Shown: positions 16,768 through 24,925, numbered from the stretch's first letter. The stretch: 32,610 bases of DNA from an uncultured Saprospiraceae bacterium (GCA_938010715.1 CALLVG010000144.1:1-32610); one strand, 5' to 3'. The notes: generated from the letters alone by a model not told the origin. Translations and numbers: made by a program.

Positions 16768-16812
16768 AAATAAAAAAGACATTTGAGGAAACCTCAAATG
16801 TCTTTTTTATTT
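16768..16812 (+). terminator. Perfect hairpin terminator after the flippase gene
   Basis: Arms of 21 bp pair perfectly (core AAGACATTTGAGG / CCTCAAATGTCTT) around a 3-base AAA loop, and T-rich and A-rich flanks make it usable on both strands. It lies 38 bp past the stop at 16730. Confidence 0.92.
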
Positions 16813-16854
16813 GCGAAACAACGGCAACAATGGCAACCCGACAGCCACCCTTTA

Positions 16855-16921
16855 GAGTTTGTTTAAATTTCTCGTACTTCGTTTCAAGTGGTAAATTTCA
16901 TTCTGAATTTTAAAGAAACTC
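16855..16921. mobile_element. MITE-like element, family II, 67-bp copy
   Basis: The ends GAGTTTGTTTAAATTTC and (inverted) GAGTTTCTTTAAAATTC match at 15 of 17 positions. It is flanked by TTA (16852-16854 and 16922-16924). The interior GGTAAATTTCATTCTGAAT is the inverse of a segment of the 205-bp copy at 13712, so this looks like an internally deleted relative. Confidence 0.8.
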
Positions 16922-16987
16922 TTAGTGATTAGTGATGAATAAATTGTTTGTTTTCGGATAGGTTATTTTTTCTTTACATGTTCCTAA

Positions 16988-17106
16988 GTATTACTCAAAA
17001 AATAACTTCCCTCTTCAATTCAAAAAATTAGCTCGAAAAACCTCATTATCAATCGCTTTTCCTTCACTTATTTTTTGAAATCGGAAACTTATTTTTTGAG
17101 CGTTCC
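16988..17106. mobile_element. MITE-like element, family I, copy C (119 bp)
   Basis: Third copy of the 5736/8743 element, with the same ends and nested inverted repeats, flanked by TAA (16985-16987 and 17107-17109). Its last base and two bases of the flanking repeat form the stop codon (TAG) of the convergent glycosidase gene. The left flank reads GTTCCTAAGT, which by chance or by site preference equals the element's own right end plus flank (17102-17111). Confidence 0.88.
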
Positions 17107-18971
17107 TAAGTCTTAAACATCTTTATCACCCGTTTTCCACTTTTTCCCTTTACTGCAAGAAAGTATAAGCCAGAAGCTAATCCAGCTACATCCAGAGGGA
17201 CAACAGTTTTTCCAATATAGACAGGTTTATCATTAAGGATTTCTAATATTACTTTTCCATTTACATCAATCAAACTTGCGGATAACTCTTCGTCAATATC
17301 AGTTTGAATTTCGATGGAGAAATTATCTTTAAATGGATTAGGCATTGCTTTCAAAACAAAACCTGAGGAGCAATTAAATTCAGAAGAGGTATTAGGCACT
17401 AAAAAAACAGGGCTTCCGTTTAGAAAAACATTATTTGCAGAAATACAATCAACTGCGCCTGTAATTGAAAAATCCCAATTAAACTTTTTCATTTCAGAGA
17501 AATTAAAAGTCGATGGAAATGAGTAATTTATTTCAGCATTCTCGGATAAATCATCTAAAGTGGTAGCCCACATCACGAAAATTTCATCACCTGAAATGTT
17601 TTTAAAAGCTACGCCTTGAACCGCCAAAGTTGTATTTAGAGCTTTGGTTGATGCCTCATCATAGGTGTATCCTTTCAATGCAGCGGCTACAGATTTGAAA
17701 GCAATACCAGCATCAAAAATCTTTCCATTGGGCGGTGTTTTTCCAGACAAATTTTCAAACAAACCCATGAAGTCAAAATCGCTATTTGCCTGATCAGCTG
17801 GTAGATTATCAGCCAAAGAGTAAAAATGAACTTGGCTGATTCCTTTCTCTTGTGATTTGGCCATCAATTTTATGACATAGTTTTTTTGGGATTCATTCCC
17901 ACCCAAAAATTCATCTGTAATGGAAACTCTTGCCAGGTTTGTTTCTGTACAAATGATGTTTTTTTCTGGAAATTCGCTATCCGCTCCTGTGTAACCATAA
18001 CCATGCAAATTATCTATCATTCCATCCAATCGTTTCATAAATCCTTCAACTCCTTTATCAGAGTTTCGAGTCCATTGAAAACCACCAAAAATATCACTCC
18101 AATAGCGCATACTTCCATCAAAATGCGGATAAGCATGGATACTCAAACAATCGAAATATGCTCCTCCTTTTAGTGGAAATTGAGATGTAACCTGCCCTTC
18201 ATCTGGATTATCCGTATTTCGCATAATAGCATCAAGGAAGGTGACATTTCCAAGACCTCCAACAGCAATATATGCTGCTGGATCGAGGGATTTCACAACT
18301 TCATACGCAATCCTTAAAGTACGAACATAATGTTGGATGGGTGCGCCAAATTTCGTTTCGCAAGGTGGTGGATCATTTTCCCACCAATTATTAGGAAAAC
18401 CTCTTTCCATGGTTGCATTGCCTCCCATATCTGTGTCAGGTTCGTTCGTGATTTCCCAATATTTTGTATTTTCTCCATAAGTCAAAACCAGATTATACAT
18501 ATAAGTAGCATATACATTTTCTTCGTTGACTGGTGTTCCATTCTCACCATTATCCCAAATTGGTTCATAAATATTTTTGAAAGATTCGGATAATCTACCT
18601 GGGCAATAATAAACCGAATCTCGATTGTGAGGTGCAGCATCTCCTACAAAAACGACATTATTTTTCATACCCACACTTGCGTAATGGTCAAATACATCCT
18701 TGCGGATTTCATAACCCCACTCTTGGGTAAACCAGTCAGGAAGCCAAACTCTTACCGAATTTGCAGCCAAACCAGTTACTTGTAATGCAGGATTACCTGC
18801 TGCAATATTGGCTAATTGATCATCTGTCCAGCCATTGTAAGCGCCCATATTCACACCATAACCAAAATCATGAGTATAAGGAGGCACAAAATCATTCGCC
18901 GAAAATGTGATCTGCGAAAATATTGATGTACAAAGTAACATCAGCAAAAATGCTAAAGGAGATTTCTTCAT
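17106..18971 (-). CDS. Secreted clan GH-A glycosidase-like protein with T9SS sorting domain
   Basis: A 621-residue exported protein, counting from the ATG at 18971. The signal peptide (MKKSPLAFLLMLLCTSIFSQ) is followed by a TIM-barrel glycosidase-like domain: the strand-4 motif WEITNEPD supplies a likely acid/base Glu (about residue 177), SIHAYPHFDG sits near 280, and ICTETNLARV supplies the likely nucleophile Glu (about 343). The two Glu placed after strands 4 and 7 are the hallmark of clan GH-A. A beta domain follows, then a T9SS sorting domain (LKAMPNPFKDNFSIEIQ ... GLASGLYFLAVKGKSGKR). The GH family and substrate cannot be fixed by eye. The earlier GTG and ATG (19004, 19001) overlap the promoter box, so the 18971 start is preferred. 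A mobile element abuts its stop codon. Confidence 0.85.
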   Translation of the reverse strand: MKKSPLAFLLMLLCTSIFSQITFSANDFVPPYTHDFGYGVNMGAYNGWTDDQLANIAAGNPALQVTGLAANSVRVWLPDWFTQEWGYEIRKDVFDHYASVGMKNNVVFVGDAAPHNRDSVYYCPGRLSESFKNIYEPIWDNGENGTPVNEENVYATYMYNLVLTYGENTKYWEITNEPDTDMGGNATMERGFPNNWWENDPPPCETKFGAPIQHYVRTLRIAYEVVKSLDPAAYIAVGGLGNVTFLDAIMRNTDNPDEGQVTSQFPLKGGAYFDCLSIHAYPHFDGSMRYWSDIFGGFQWTRNSDKGVEGFMKRLDGMIDNLHGYGYTGADSEFPEKNIICTETNLARVSITDEFLGGNESQKNYVIKLMAKSQEKGISQVHFYSLADNLPADQANSDFDFMGLFENLSGKTPPNGKIFDAGIAFKSVAAALKGYTYDEASTKALNTTLAVQGVAFKNISGDEIFVMWATTLDDLSENAEINYSFPSTFNFSEMKKFNWDFSITGAVDCISANNVFLNGSPVFLVPNTSSEFNCSSGFVLKAMPNPFKDNFSIEIQTDIDEELSASLIDVNGKVILEILNDKPVYIGKTVVPLDVAGLASGLYFLAVKGKSGKRVIKMFKT

Positions 18972-19003
18972 AGTTTGTTTTATGTTATGGGAGGTTTGCA
19001 TCA

Positions 19004-19033
19004 CAAAATTAAATAAAATGTATCGAAAACCAA
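19004..19033 (-). promoter_or_regulatory. Promoter for the secreted glycosidase gene
   Basis: On the minus strand TTG (19031-19033), 19 bp, TAATTTTG (19004-19011) match TTG-N17-23-TAnnTTTG. The predicted RNA start lies about 25 nt before the ATG at 18971, which supports that start codon over the upstream ones. Confidence 0.7.
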
Positions 19034-19115
19034 CTGGTATATTTCATCTGATATTGTCATGTAATTTGAAATTGCTATTTTTTAAGAAAGAGGTCACTCC
19101 GTTATTACATTTTAC

Positions 19116-19123
19116 TACCTTTG
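19116..19123 (+). promoter_or_regulatory. -7 box for purM
   Basis: TACCTTTG matches TAnnTTTG exactly, 31 bp before the ATG at 19155. The -33 element is not clear. Confidence 0.6.
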
Positions 19124-19154
19124 CAGCCAATTCTAAATTCCTGAAACACACTAC

Positions 19155-20330
19155 ATGAGTTCAAAATATAAATACGATTTAAGAGGCGTCTCGGCTACAA
19201 AAGACGAAGTGCACAAGGCTATCAAAAACTTAGACAAAGGCGAATACCCTTTAGCTTTTTGTAAAATCTTACCAGATGTCGCAGGTGGCAAAGAAAACTG
19301 GGTAAACCTCATGCACGCCGATACCGCAGGTACAAAAACCAGCTTAGCCTACATGTATTGGAAAGAAACAGGCGACCTATCTGTTTGGGAAGGAATTGCG
19401 CAAGATGCAATCGTCATGAACCTCGACGACATGGCTTGTGTGGGTTGTACTAATGGAATTTTACTGTCCTCCACAATCGGTCGAAATAAAAATTTAATCA
19501 ACGGAGATGTCATTTCAAAAATCATCAATAGTACTGTTGATTTTATTAATAAAATGAAAGAATACGATGTCGATATTCACTCTGCTGGAGGCGAAACTGC
19601 CGACGTTGGAGACATCGTAAGAACTATTGATGTTGGTTATACCGCTTTTGCCAGAATGAAACGTAAAGACCTGATAATCAATGATATAAAAGCAGGAGAC
19701 GTCATCGTCGGATTAGCATCGTACGGTCAATCAACTTATGAAACTGAGTACAACGGCGGCATGGGAAGTAATGGTTTGACTTCTGCTCGACATGATATTT
19801 TCCATAAATCTTATGCAAAAAAATACCCAGATACTTTTGACTCAAATACCCCCAATGAGGTGGTTTACATTGGTAGCAAAAAACTAACAGATACAATTGA
19901 AGTTGAGGGTCAAAAAATTCCAATTGGAAAATTAGTCCTCTCTCCTACTCGTACTTTTTTACCAGTTTTGAAAAAGGTTCTGGATAAATATCGCAAACAC
20001 ATCAACGGCATCATTCACAACACAGGTGGTGGGCAAGCGAAGGTTTCAAAATTCATTGAAAACAAGCGAATTATTAAAGATAATTTATTGCCGATTCCTC
20101 CGCTTTTTCAAATGATTCAAAAAGAATCTGGAACGAGTTGGGAAGAAATGTATCGGGTTTTCAATATCGGAACAAGGCTTGATATTTACCTTCCAGAAAA
20201 ATACGCGCAGAAAGTGATAGACATTTCAAATTCATTTAATATTGACGCGCAAATCGTTGGCCGAGTCGAGGAAGCAAAAGGACAAGAAGTAATAGTCAAG
20301 GGCCCACACGGGACTTTTTCTTACAAATAA
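19155..20330 (+). CDS. purM: Phosphoribosylformylglycinamidine cyclo-ligase (AIR synthase), Bacteroidota type
   Basis: A 391-residue PurM-family enzyme for the fifth step of purine biosynthesis (FGAM + ATP to AIR). The AIR synthase fold is evident: VNLMHADTAGTKTSLAYMYWKETG (substrate and ATP region), VMNLDDMACVGCTNGILLSSTIGRN (the conserved N-L-D-D-M/A loop), DIHSAGGETADVGDIVRTIDVG, and the C-terminal half with INGIIHNTGGGQAKVSKFI. It is longer than E. coli PurM (345) and divergent from it, as is usual in Bacteroidota, where this form is annotated as AIR synthase or PurM. The gene has its own promoter box and is followed 71 bp later by the FMN reductase gene. Confidence 0.88.
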   Translation: MSSKYKYDLRGVSATKDEVHKAIKNLDKGEYPLAFCKILPDVAGGKENWVNLMHADTAGTKTSLAYMYWKETGDLSVWEGIAQDAIVMNLDDMACVGCTNGILLSSTIGRNKNLINGDVISKIINSTVDFINKMKEYDVDIHSAGGETADVGDIVRTIDVGYTAFARMKRKDLIINDIKAGDVIVGLASYGQSTYETEYNGGMGSNGLTSARHDIFHKSYAKKYPDTFDSNTPNEVVYIGSKKLTDTIEVEGQKIPIGKLVLSPTRTFLPVLKKVLDKYRKHINGIIHNTGGGQAKVSKFIENKRIIKDNLLPIPPLFQMIQKESGTSWEEMYRVFNIGTRLDIYLPEKYAQKVIDISNSFNIDAQIVGRVEEAKGQEVIVKGPHGTFSYK

Positions 20331-20401
20331 TACTTTTCTCACAAAATTGAAAAACAACAATCAAGTTCGACTGTTTTTTAATTTTAATCTTAAAAATTTT
20401 C

Positions 20402-20941
20402 ATGATAACAGTAATCAGCGGTACAAACCGCAAGGACAACAAAACACAAATTTTCGCAAAAGCGATAACTGATATTTTAAAATCAAAAACAGTCAAAGAA
20501 GTCAAATATTTGGACTTAGAAGATTTGAATGGAGATATGCTACATGCGTTAATGTATCAAGCTGATCAACAGTCGCCTAAGATAGCAAAACTTCAAGATG
20601 AATACATCATGTATGCCTCCAAAATTGTATTTGTGATGCCTGAATATAATGGAGGAATACCAGGCATTTTAAAGTTATTCATTGATGCGATCTCTGTTCG
20701 AGAATACGGAAAAACTTTCTCTGGAAAAAAGGTTGGAATGATTGGAACCGCTTCTGGTCGAGCTGGAAACTTGAGAGGAATCGACCATTTAATCGGAATT
20801 TGTAACCACGTTGGAATGATTGCTTATCCCAAAAATTTACCGATTTCCTCAATTGGAAGTTTGGTTGATGATAATGGGAAAATCAATAAAGAAACAACTG
20901 AGGCAATGACCAAATTTGTTGATGGGTTTTTGGAATTTTAA
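20402..20941 (+). CDS. NAD(P)H-dependent FMN reductase-like flavoprotein
   Basis: A 179-residue flavodoxin-fold protein of the NADPH-dependent FMN reductase family. The FMN phosphate loop is ISGTNRKDNKTQIFAK near the N-terminus. The second flavin-contact motif VMPEYNGGIPGILKLFIDAIS (about 79-99) is the family's PEYNxxxPxxLKxxID signature, followed by KKVGMIGTASGRAGNLRG. It reduces FMN or quinone/azo-type substrates at the expense of NAD(P)H; the physiological substrate is not determinable. The next gene starts 9 bp after its stop, so the two are probably co-transcribed. Confidence 0.9.
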   Translation: MITVISGTNRKDNKTQIFAKAITDILKSKTVKEVKYLDLEDLNGDMLHALMYQADQQSPKIAKLQDEYIMYASKIVFVMPEYNGGIPGILKLFIDAISVREYGKTFSGKKVGMIGTASGRAGNLRGIDHLIGICNHVGMIAYPKNLPISSIGSLVDDNGKINKETTEAMTKFVDGFLEF

Positions 20942-20950
20942 AGAAATTTA

Positions 20951-21400
20951 ATGAAGATCCAGGTAGATCTATTGCAATTTCAAAATCGGTTAACGACCAA
21001 GACGGTAGAAGGTAAGCCTTTTGTTTGGGATCCAATTCGTAAGAAATACTTAGTCAATCAACCAGAAGAGATGGTGAGGCAGTTACTCATTATTTATTTG
21101 CAAGAAGTTGAAGGCATTTCAAAAAATTACATTGCGGTAGAAAAATCAATAAAGGTCAATGATCGCTTAAAGCGATTTGATCTTTTGATTTTTGATGAAA
21201 ATCATAAACCAATTATGCTGATTGAATGCAAATCTCCAAAAGTAAAAGTCAGTCAGGACACTTTTGAGCAAATCGCTTGGTATAATTCGACCTTAAAAGT
21301 ACCTTATCTTTTGGTCTCAAATGGCATTACAACTTATTGCTGTTCAGTTAGTTATGAAGATTCATCCTTTTCCTTCCTTGAAAAAATACCTAAAATTTAG
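20951..21400 (+). CDS. Stand-alone HsdR N-terminal-type PD-(D/E)XK protein
   Basis: A 149-residue protein resembling the type I restriction enzyme R-subunit N-terminal domain (HSDR_N). It shows the nuclease core: Glu64 and Asp77 (RFDLLIFD) and the E-x-K unit at 92-94 (IECKSPK), followed by the QxxxY-like QIAWYNSTL and VPYLLVSNGI. So the PD-(D/E)XK catalytic residues are intact. No helicase, methylase or specificity gene is nearby, and such lone proteins are common in Bacteroidota as single housekeeping-like genes with no proven role. The likely operon partner is the FMN reductase 9 bp upstream. Whether it cuts DNA is unknown. Confidence 0.85.
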   Translation: MKIQVDLLQFQNRLTTKTVEGKPFVWDPIRKKYLVNQPEEMVRQLLIIYLQEVEGISKNYIAVEKSIKVNDRLKRFDLLIFDENHKPIMLIECKSPKVKVSQDTFEQIAWYNSTLKVPYLLVSNGITTYCCSVSYEDSSFSFLEKIPKI

Positions 21401-21410
21401 CGATACATTA

Positions 21411-21442
21411 TTGAATGGACTAAGTCCAAATGATTACTTTTA
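21411..21442 (+). promoter_or_regulatory. Possible promoter with embedded dyad before the threonine dehydrogenase
   Basis: TTG (21411-21413), 21 bp, TACTTTTA (21435-21442, one mismatch to TAnnTTTG). The perfect dyad TGGACT-A-AGTCCA (21416-21428) lies between the two elements, where a repressor would act. Confidence 0.35.
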
Positions 21443-21490
21443 CCTCAGCGTCTCTAAGCATACACAATCAAACATAAATTGGGAAATATA

Positions 21491-22453
21491 ATGAGAAAAG
21501 AGTCTATCCTTATCACAGGTGCAGGAGGCCAAATCGGAACGGTACTTACCAAAGCTTTGCAGGAAAAACATGGTGCAGAAAATGTACTCGCTACTGATTT
21601 GAGGGAAATCGATCTTCCCAAAACCCGAACCGACACGTTGAATGTTTTGGACAAAGAAAAAATGACCAAATTGGTCGTTGAAAACCGAGTTACGCAAATT
21701 TATCACCTCGCCGCTATCCTTTCTGCTAAAGGAGAAGAAAAACCGAGATTCACTTGGAATATCAATATGGAAGGTCTTTTCAATGTGCTTGATGTGGCGA
21801 AAGATCACGATGTTTCTAAAGTATTTCATCCAAGTTCGATAGCTGCTTTTGGCCCAGATACGCCTCGTGAAAACACGCCACAAGTTACACCTGCTACGCC
21901 AACTACGGTTTATGGAATTAGCAAAATGGCAGGTGAATTTTGGGGAAATTATTACTTCCTGAGATACGGTTTAGACATTCGTTCACTCAGATACCCTGGC
22001 ATTATTGGGCATCGCTCTTTGCCTGGTGGCGGAACGACTGACTATGCAGTTCACATTTACCACAGTGCTTTAAAAGGCGAATCATTTGAAGTATTTTTAA
22101 AAGAAAGTACAGCGCTTCCAATGATATATATGGATGATGCGATACGAGCGACGCTTGAATTAATGGATGCACCGAAAGAGAAAATAAAGGTACGAGACGC
22201 TTATAATTTGGCTGGAATGACTTTTACACCTGCTGAAATTGTAGCTGCAATTAAAGCGGAAATTCCAGAATTCAAAGCAACTTACAAGGTGAATCCATTA
22301 CGTCAATCCATCGCCGAAAGTTGGCCAATGAGCATCGACGACTCTAAAGCAACCGAAGATTGGGGGTGGAAACCAACCTATGATTTGAAAGGAATGACGA
22401 AGGATATGATAAAAAACCTTCGTAAGAAATATAGTTTCAAAAAAAGTGCATAA
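21491..22453 (+). CDS. NAD-dependent epimerase/dehydratase family L-threonine 3-dehydrogenase
   Basis: A 320-residue extended SDR enzyme. The NAD-binding motif GAGGQIG is at 10-16 and the catalytic pair Tyr141/Lys145 occurs in VYGISK. PGIIGHRSLPGGGTTDYAVHIYHSAL, YMDDAIRATLELM and YNLAGMTFTPAEIVAAI are characteristic of the SDR-type L-threonine 3-dehydrogenases known from Flavobacterium, which oxidise threonine to 2-amino-3-ketobutyrate. The partner KBL ligase gene is not in the window. The ATG at 21491 is preferred to the TTG four codons earlier, since it directly precedes the RKESILITGAGG strand. The small membrane protein gene starts 16 bp after its stop. Confidence 0.85.
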   Translation: MRKESILITGAGGQIGTVLTKALQEKHGAENVLATDLREIDLPKTRTDTLNVLDKEKMTKLVVENRVTQIYHLAAILSAKGEEKPRFTWNINMEGLFNVLDVAKDHDVSKVFHPSSIAAFGPDTPRENTPQVTPATPTTVYGISKMAGEFWGNYYFLRYGLDIRSLRYPGIIGHRSLPGGGTTDYAVHIYHSALKGESFEVFLKESTALPMIYMDDAIRATLELMDAPKEKIKVRDAYNLAGMTFTPAEIVAAIKAEIPEFKATYKVNPLRQSIAESWPMSIDDSKATEDWGWKPTYDLKGMTKDMIKNLRKKYSFKKSA

Positions 22454-22469
22454 TTAAATTCGCTCTCAC

Positions 22470-22775
22470 ATGCTAAAAAACAATTCACTCATAGAAGGTC
22501 TAATCTGGGGAATCTTTGTTCCATTGGTAAGCTACATCGTTTTAACTGCTGCTATGCAAGGATTAGAGTCTTTGCGCGATGAAATCAGCGGTCAATTATT
22601 TTCGGAAGGATTCCGTCGTCGGACTTTTGCGATTGTGGCGATTGGTATCAATTCAATACCTATGAATATTGCTTTCAAACGAAGACAAACGGATACGATG
22701 AGAGGAATTGTGCTGCCGACTTTTGCCTATGTGGCGGCTTGGTTGTATGTTTTTGGAAATTATATTTTTGCTTAG
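22470..22775 (+). CDS. Small hypothetical membrane protein
   Basis: A 101-residue protein with about three hydrophobic segments: 8-28 (IEGLIWGIFVPLVSYIVLTA), 52-66 (FAIVAIGINSIPMNI) and 80-101 (IVLPTFAYVAAWLYVFGNY). The loop between them is basic (FKRRQTDTMRG). I recognise a general Bacteroidota 'hypothetical membrane protein' pattern but no functional family. It lies 16 bp downstream of the threonine dehydrogenase gene and is probably expressed with it. Confidence 0.75.
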   Translation: MLKNNSLIEGLIWGIFVPLVSYIVLTAAMQGLESLRDEISGQLFSEGFRRRTFAIVAIGINSIPMNIAFKRRQTDTMRGIVLPTFAYVAAWLYVFGNYIFA

Positions 22776-22800
22776 TATTCATCTCAAAAATGCGTTGGCT

Positions 22801-22869
22801 GAGCGAAGCCGAAGTCAACAAAGGTGGAAATTTGATCTTCGCGCCTATTGCCCTCGACTTCGCTCAGGA
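22801..22869. repeat. Inverted repeat between convergent genes
   Basis: CTGAGCGAAGCCGAA (22801-22815) is inverted as CTCGACTTCGCTCAG (22855-22869), 13 of 15 positions. It lies between the stop codons of the small membrane protein and the permease genes. It could act as a terminator or be a REP-like unit. Confidence 0.55.
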
Positions 22870-22876
22870 CTCGCTA

Positions 22877-24187
22877 TCAATTAAACCGAATGGCCTTTAC
22901 TGGATTAATCCTTGTAACCAACCAAGTCGGCAGTACCAAGCAAAACAAAGTCAACACAAAGGTTCCTAAATTCAATAAAAGAACCGTCCAAAGATTAAGG
23001 TCGATTGGAGCAACAGAAAGATAATAATCCGCTTCTGAAAGTTTGATCAAGCCAAAATATTTTTGTGCTAAACACAAACCAACGCCAATTAGATTACCCC
23101 AAAACAGTCCATTCAAAATAATAAATCCAGCATAGTTGAGGAATATCTTTCGAACTGACCAATCGGAGGCGCCCATTGACTTTAAGACACCAATCATCTT
23201 GGTTCTTTCCAAAATTAAAATCAATAATGCCGTTATCATATTGATGATGCAAACAATAAGCATCAAAGCCAAAATGACAATTTCGTTTAGGTCTTGAAGG
23301 TTAAGCCATTCAAAAATTGGTGGAAATTTTTGACGTATCGTTTCCGCATATAAATGATTTGGTAGCTCTTTAACATCAAGATCAATGTAGTTTGAAAGAA
23401 CATCTAAATCATCAATATTTTCGACAAAAATTTCATAGCCGCCAACTTGATTTTCAGTCCAACCGACCAATTCTTGAATGACAGAAATATTGACCATCGC
23501 AAACTTCTTGTCGTATTCTTCCAAACCTGTTTTATAAATTCCAGCCACCTCAAATCGCAGTGGGACGGTCTCTCCATTATCAACAAAATGAACCAAAAAT
23601 TTCTTTCCTACTTCCGTTTCTAATCTATCTGCAGTATATCTTGAAATCAATATTTGACGCGTATCAGAAGTTGATTTTGCATTCAAAATTTTGCCCTCTT
23701 GCAAGTAGTCATCAAAAAATTTCCAATCATAATCCTGCCCTGCTCCTTTCAAAATTATTCCTTCAATTTGATTTTTGGTTTGAATAATTCGAGGACGCAT
23801 CGCGAAGGTTTGAACATGACTAATACCGCCTTTCGTTTCTCGATCAACCATCATATTAGGAAACTCAAAACCTAAAAACCTTCCAAAATCAGGATATTCA
23901 ACTGATTTAATATTTTCAACTGCTGCTATAAATTTTTCATCCTTTTTGAGTGGATACGCTTCCACCAATGACCGATTAGAGTTCACATCGGTAATATGAA
24001 TATGCCCCCAAAAACCAAAAATTTTATCTGTAATTTCTTTTTTAAAACCAGAAATCAAAGCACTCGTCGCTATCATCACGGTGAGACTCAAGGCTACCGC
24101 CATCGTTGCGATCACAACAATCAGTCTGGTAAAAGATTTTTTACCTGCTTCTACTGCTCGCTTAGCTATAAATCGTTCTAAATTCAT
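22877..24187 (-). CDS. FtsX-family ABC transporter permease (LolC/E-like)
   Basis: A 436-residue inner-membrane permease. One N-terminal helix (about 21-45, TRLIVVIATMAVALSLTVMIATSAL) is followed by a large periplasmic domain (about 50-300) and then three helices near the C-terminus (EIVILALMLIVCIINMITALLILI; GFIILNGLFWGNLIGVG; LWTVLLLNLGTFVLTLFCLVL), the FtsX topology. The ERTKMIGVLKSMGASDWSVRKIF coupling helix is the LolC/E/MacB signature for contact with an ABC ATPase. It probably helps extract lipoproteins, but no LolD-like ATPase gene adjoins it, so the function is inferred. It is the second gene of a likely pair, 23 bp after the VOC protein. Confidence 0.9.
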   Translation of the reverse strand: MNLERFIAKRAVEAGKKSFTRLIVVIATMAVALSLTVMIATSALISGFKKEITDKIFGFWGHIHITDVNSNRSLVEAYPLKKDEKFIAAVENIKSVEYPDFGRFLGFEFPNMMVDRETKGGISHVQTFAMRPRIIQTKNQIEGIILKGAGQDYDWKFFDDYLQEGKILNAKSTSDTRQILISRYTADRLETEVGKKFLVHFVDNGETVPLRFEVAGIYKTGLEEYDKKFAMVNISVIQELVGWTENQVGGYEIFVENIDDLDVLSNYIDLDVKELPNHLYAETIRQKFPPIFEWLNLQDLNEIVILALMLIVCIINMITALLILILERTKMIGVLKSMGASDWSVRKIFLNYAGFIILNGLFWGNLIGVGLCLAQKYFGLIKLSEADYYLSVAPIDLNLWTVLLLNLGTFVLTLFCLVLPTWLVTRINPVKAIRFN

Positions 24188-24210
24188 TGTGGCGTGAAGG
24201 TAGAAAAGTT

Positions 24211-24843
24211 TTAAATTTCAATTATCCCTTTAACGCTTTTTATCAAAAGCTTTATTTGTGATACATTTCCTTTAACGACTTTTGTATCAAAAGAAAATTG
24301 CTCAAAAATACTGGAAACCAATTGAGGCTTGGGAGTCCTAAATTCTAAGCCAACCAATTCGCAATCATCTGGCAAATTATCGGTTGGATGTGCCTCAGAT
24401 TTTTGCCAATCAATCAGAAATGGAACCAATTCCACTGTTGGTTTTGGCAATGGCATGGTCAATTGCCATTTTAGCATTTTGCCTTTTGGCGTTTTTCGTT
24501 GACCTCCTGTGATATTAGCCAATTGTGGGTTGTATGCTTTTAAAATTTCATTTTCTCTTTCTAAATCAGACGACTTTAATGCCCATCGAGTCATGGTCGG
24601 TTTCTCAATCAAATCTATTCCCATCCATCGACTATCAGTGATATTTTTGTTATCTCTATCGATTGCCAAAAATTCCAAATAGCATTGATTTCCTAAATTT
24701 ATCAAAGCGTTCTTTGTGCCTTGAGTAGTGTGATACCCCCCAAAAACTGGACGACATCCAGTTTTGTTTTCAAAAGAATCCATTGCTGTTTCCAATTTTG
24801 GAACGCAATAAACAAAGTGATCGATTTCCCTTTTCATTGACAT
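24211..24843 (-). CDS. VOC (glyoxalase-like) family protein
   Basis: A 210-residue protein of the vicinal oxygen chelate superfamily. It opens with REIDHFVYCVPKLETAMDSFENKTGCRPVFGGYHTTQGTKNALINLGNQCYLEFLAID, the glyoxalase_3-like pattern with a first-position His (HFVY) and a strand-final Glu (YLEFLAID) as possible metal ligands. The second half retains ELVPFLIDW and CELVGLEFRTPKP. These proteins bind or transform small electrophilic or aromatic compounds; the substrate is unknown. The start could be the first or third codon (both ATG). The permease gene follows on the same strand 23 bp later. Confidence 0.85.
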   Translation of the reverse strand: MSMKREIDHFVYCVPKLETAMDSFENKTGCRPVFGGYHTTQGTKNALINLGNQCYLEFLAIDRDNKNITDSRWMGIDLIEKPTMTRWALKSSDLERENEILKAYNPQLANITGGQRKTPKGKMLKWQLTMPLPKPTVELVPFLIDWQKSEAHPTDNLPDDCELVGLEFRTPKPQLVSSIFEQFSFDTKVVKGNVSQIKLLIKSVKGIIEI

Positions 24844-24925
24844 GAAATTACTTTTTTGTAAAAATAATTAATCATTAGACTTCATTCTAAAATATAAATC
24901 GATACAACTTCTTATTAAAGTTCAA

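Noticed and set aside
20951-21400. Part of a type I restriction system
   Set aside because: The protein has only the HsdR N-terminal-type domain and no helicase, methylase or specificity gene is near; lone copies are common in Bacteroidota.
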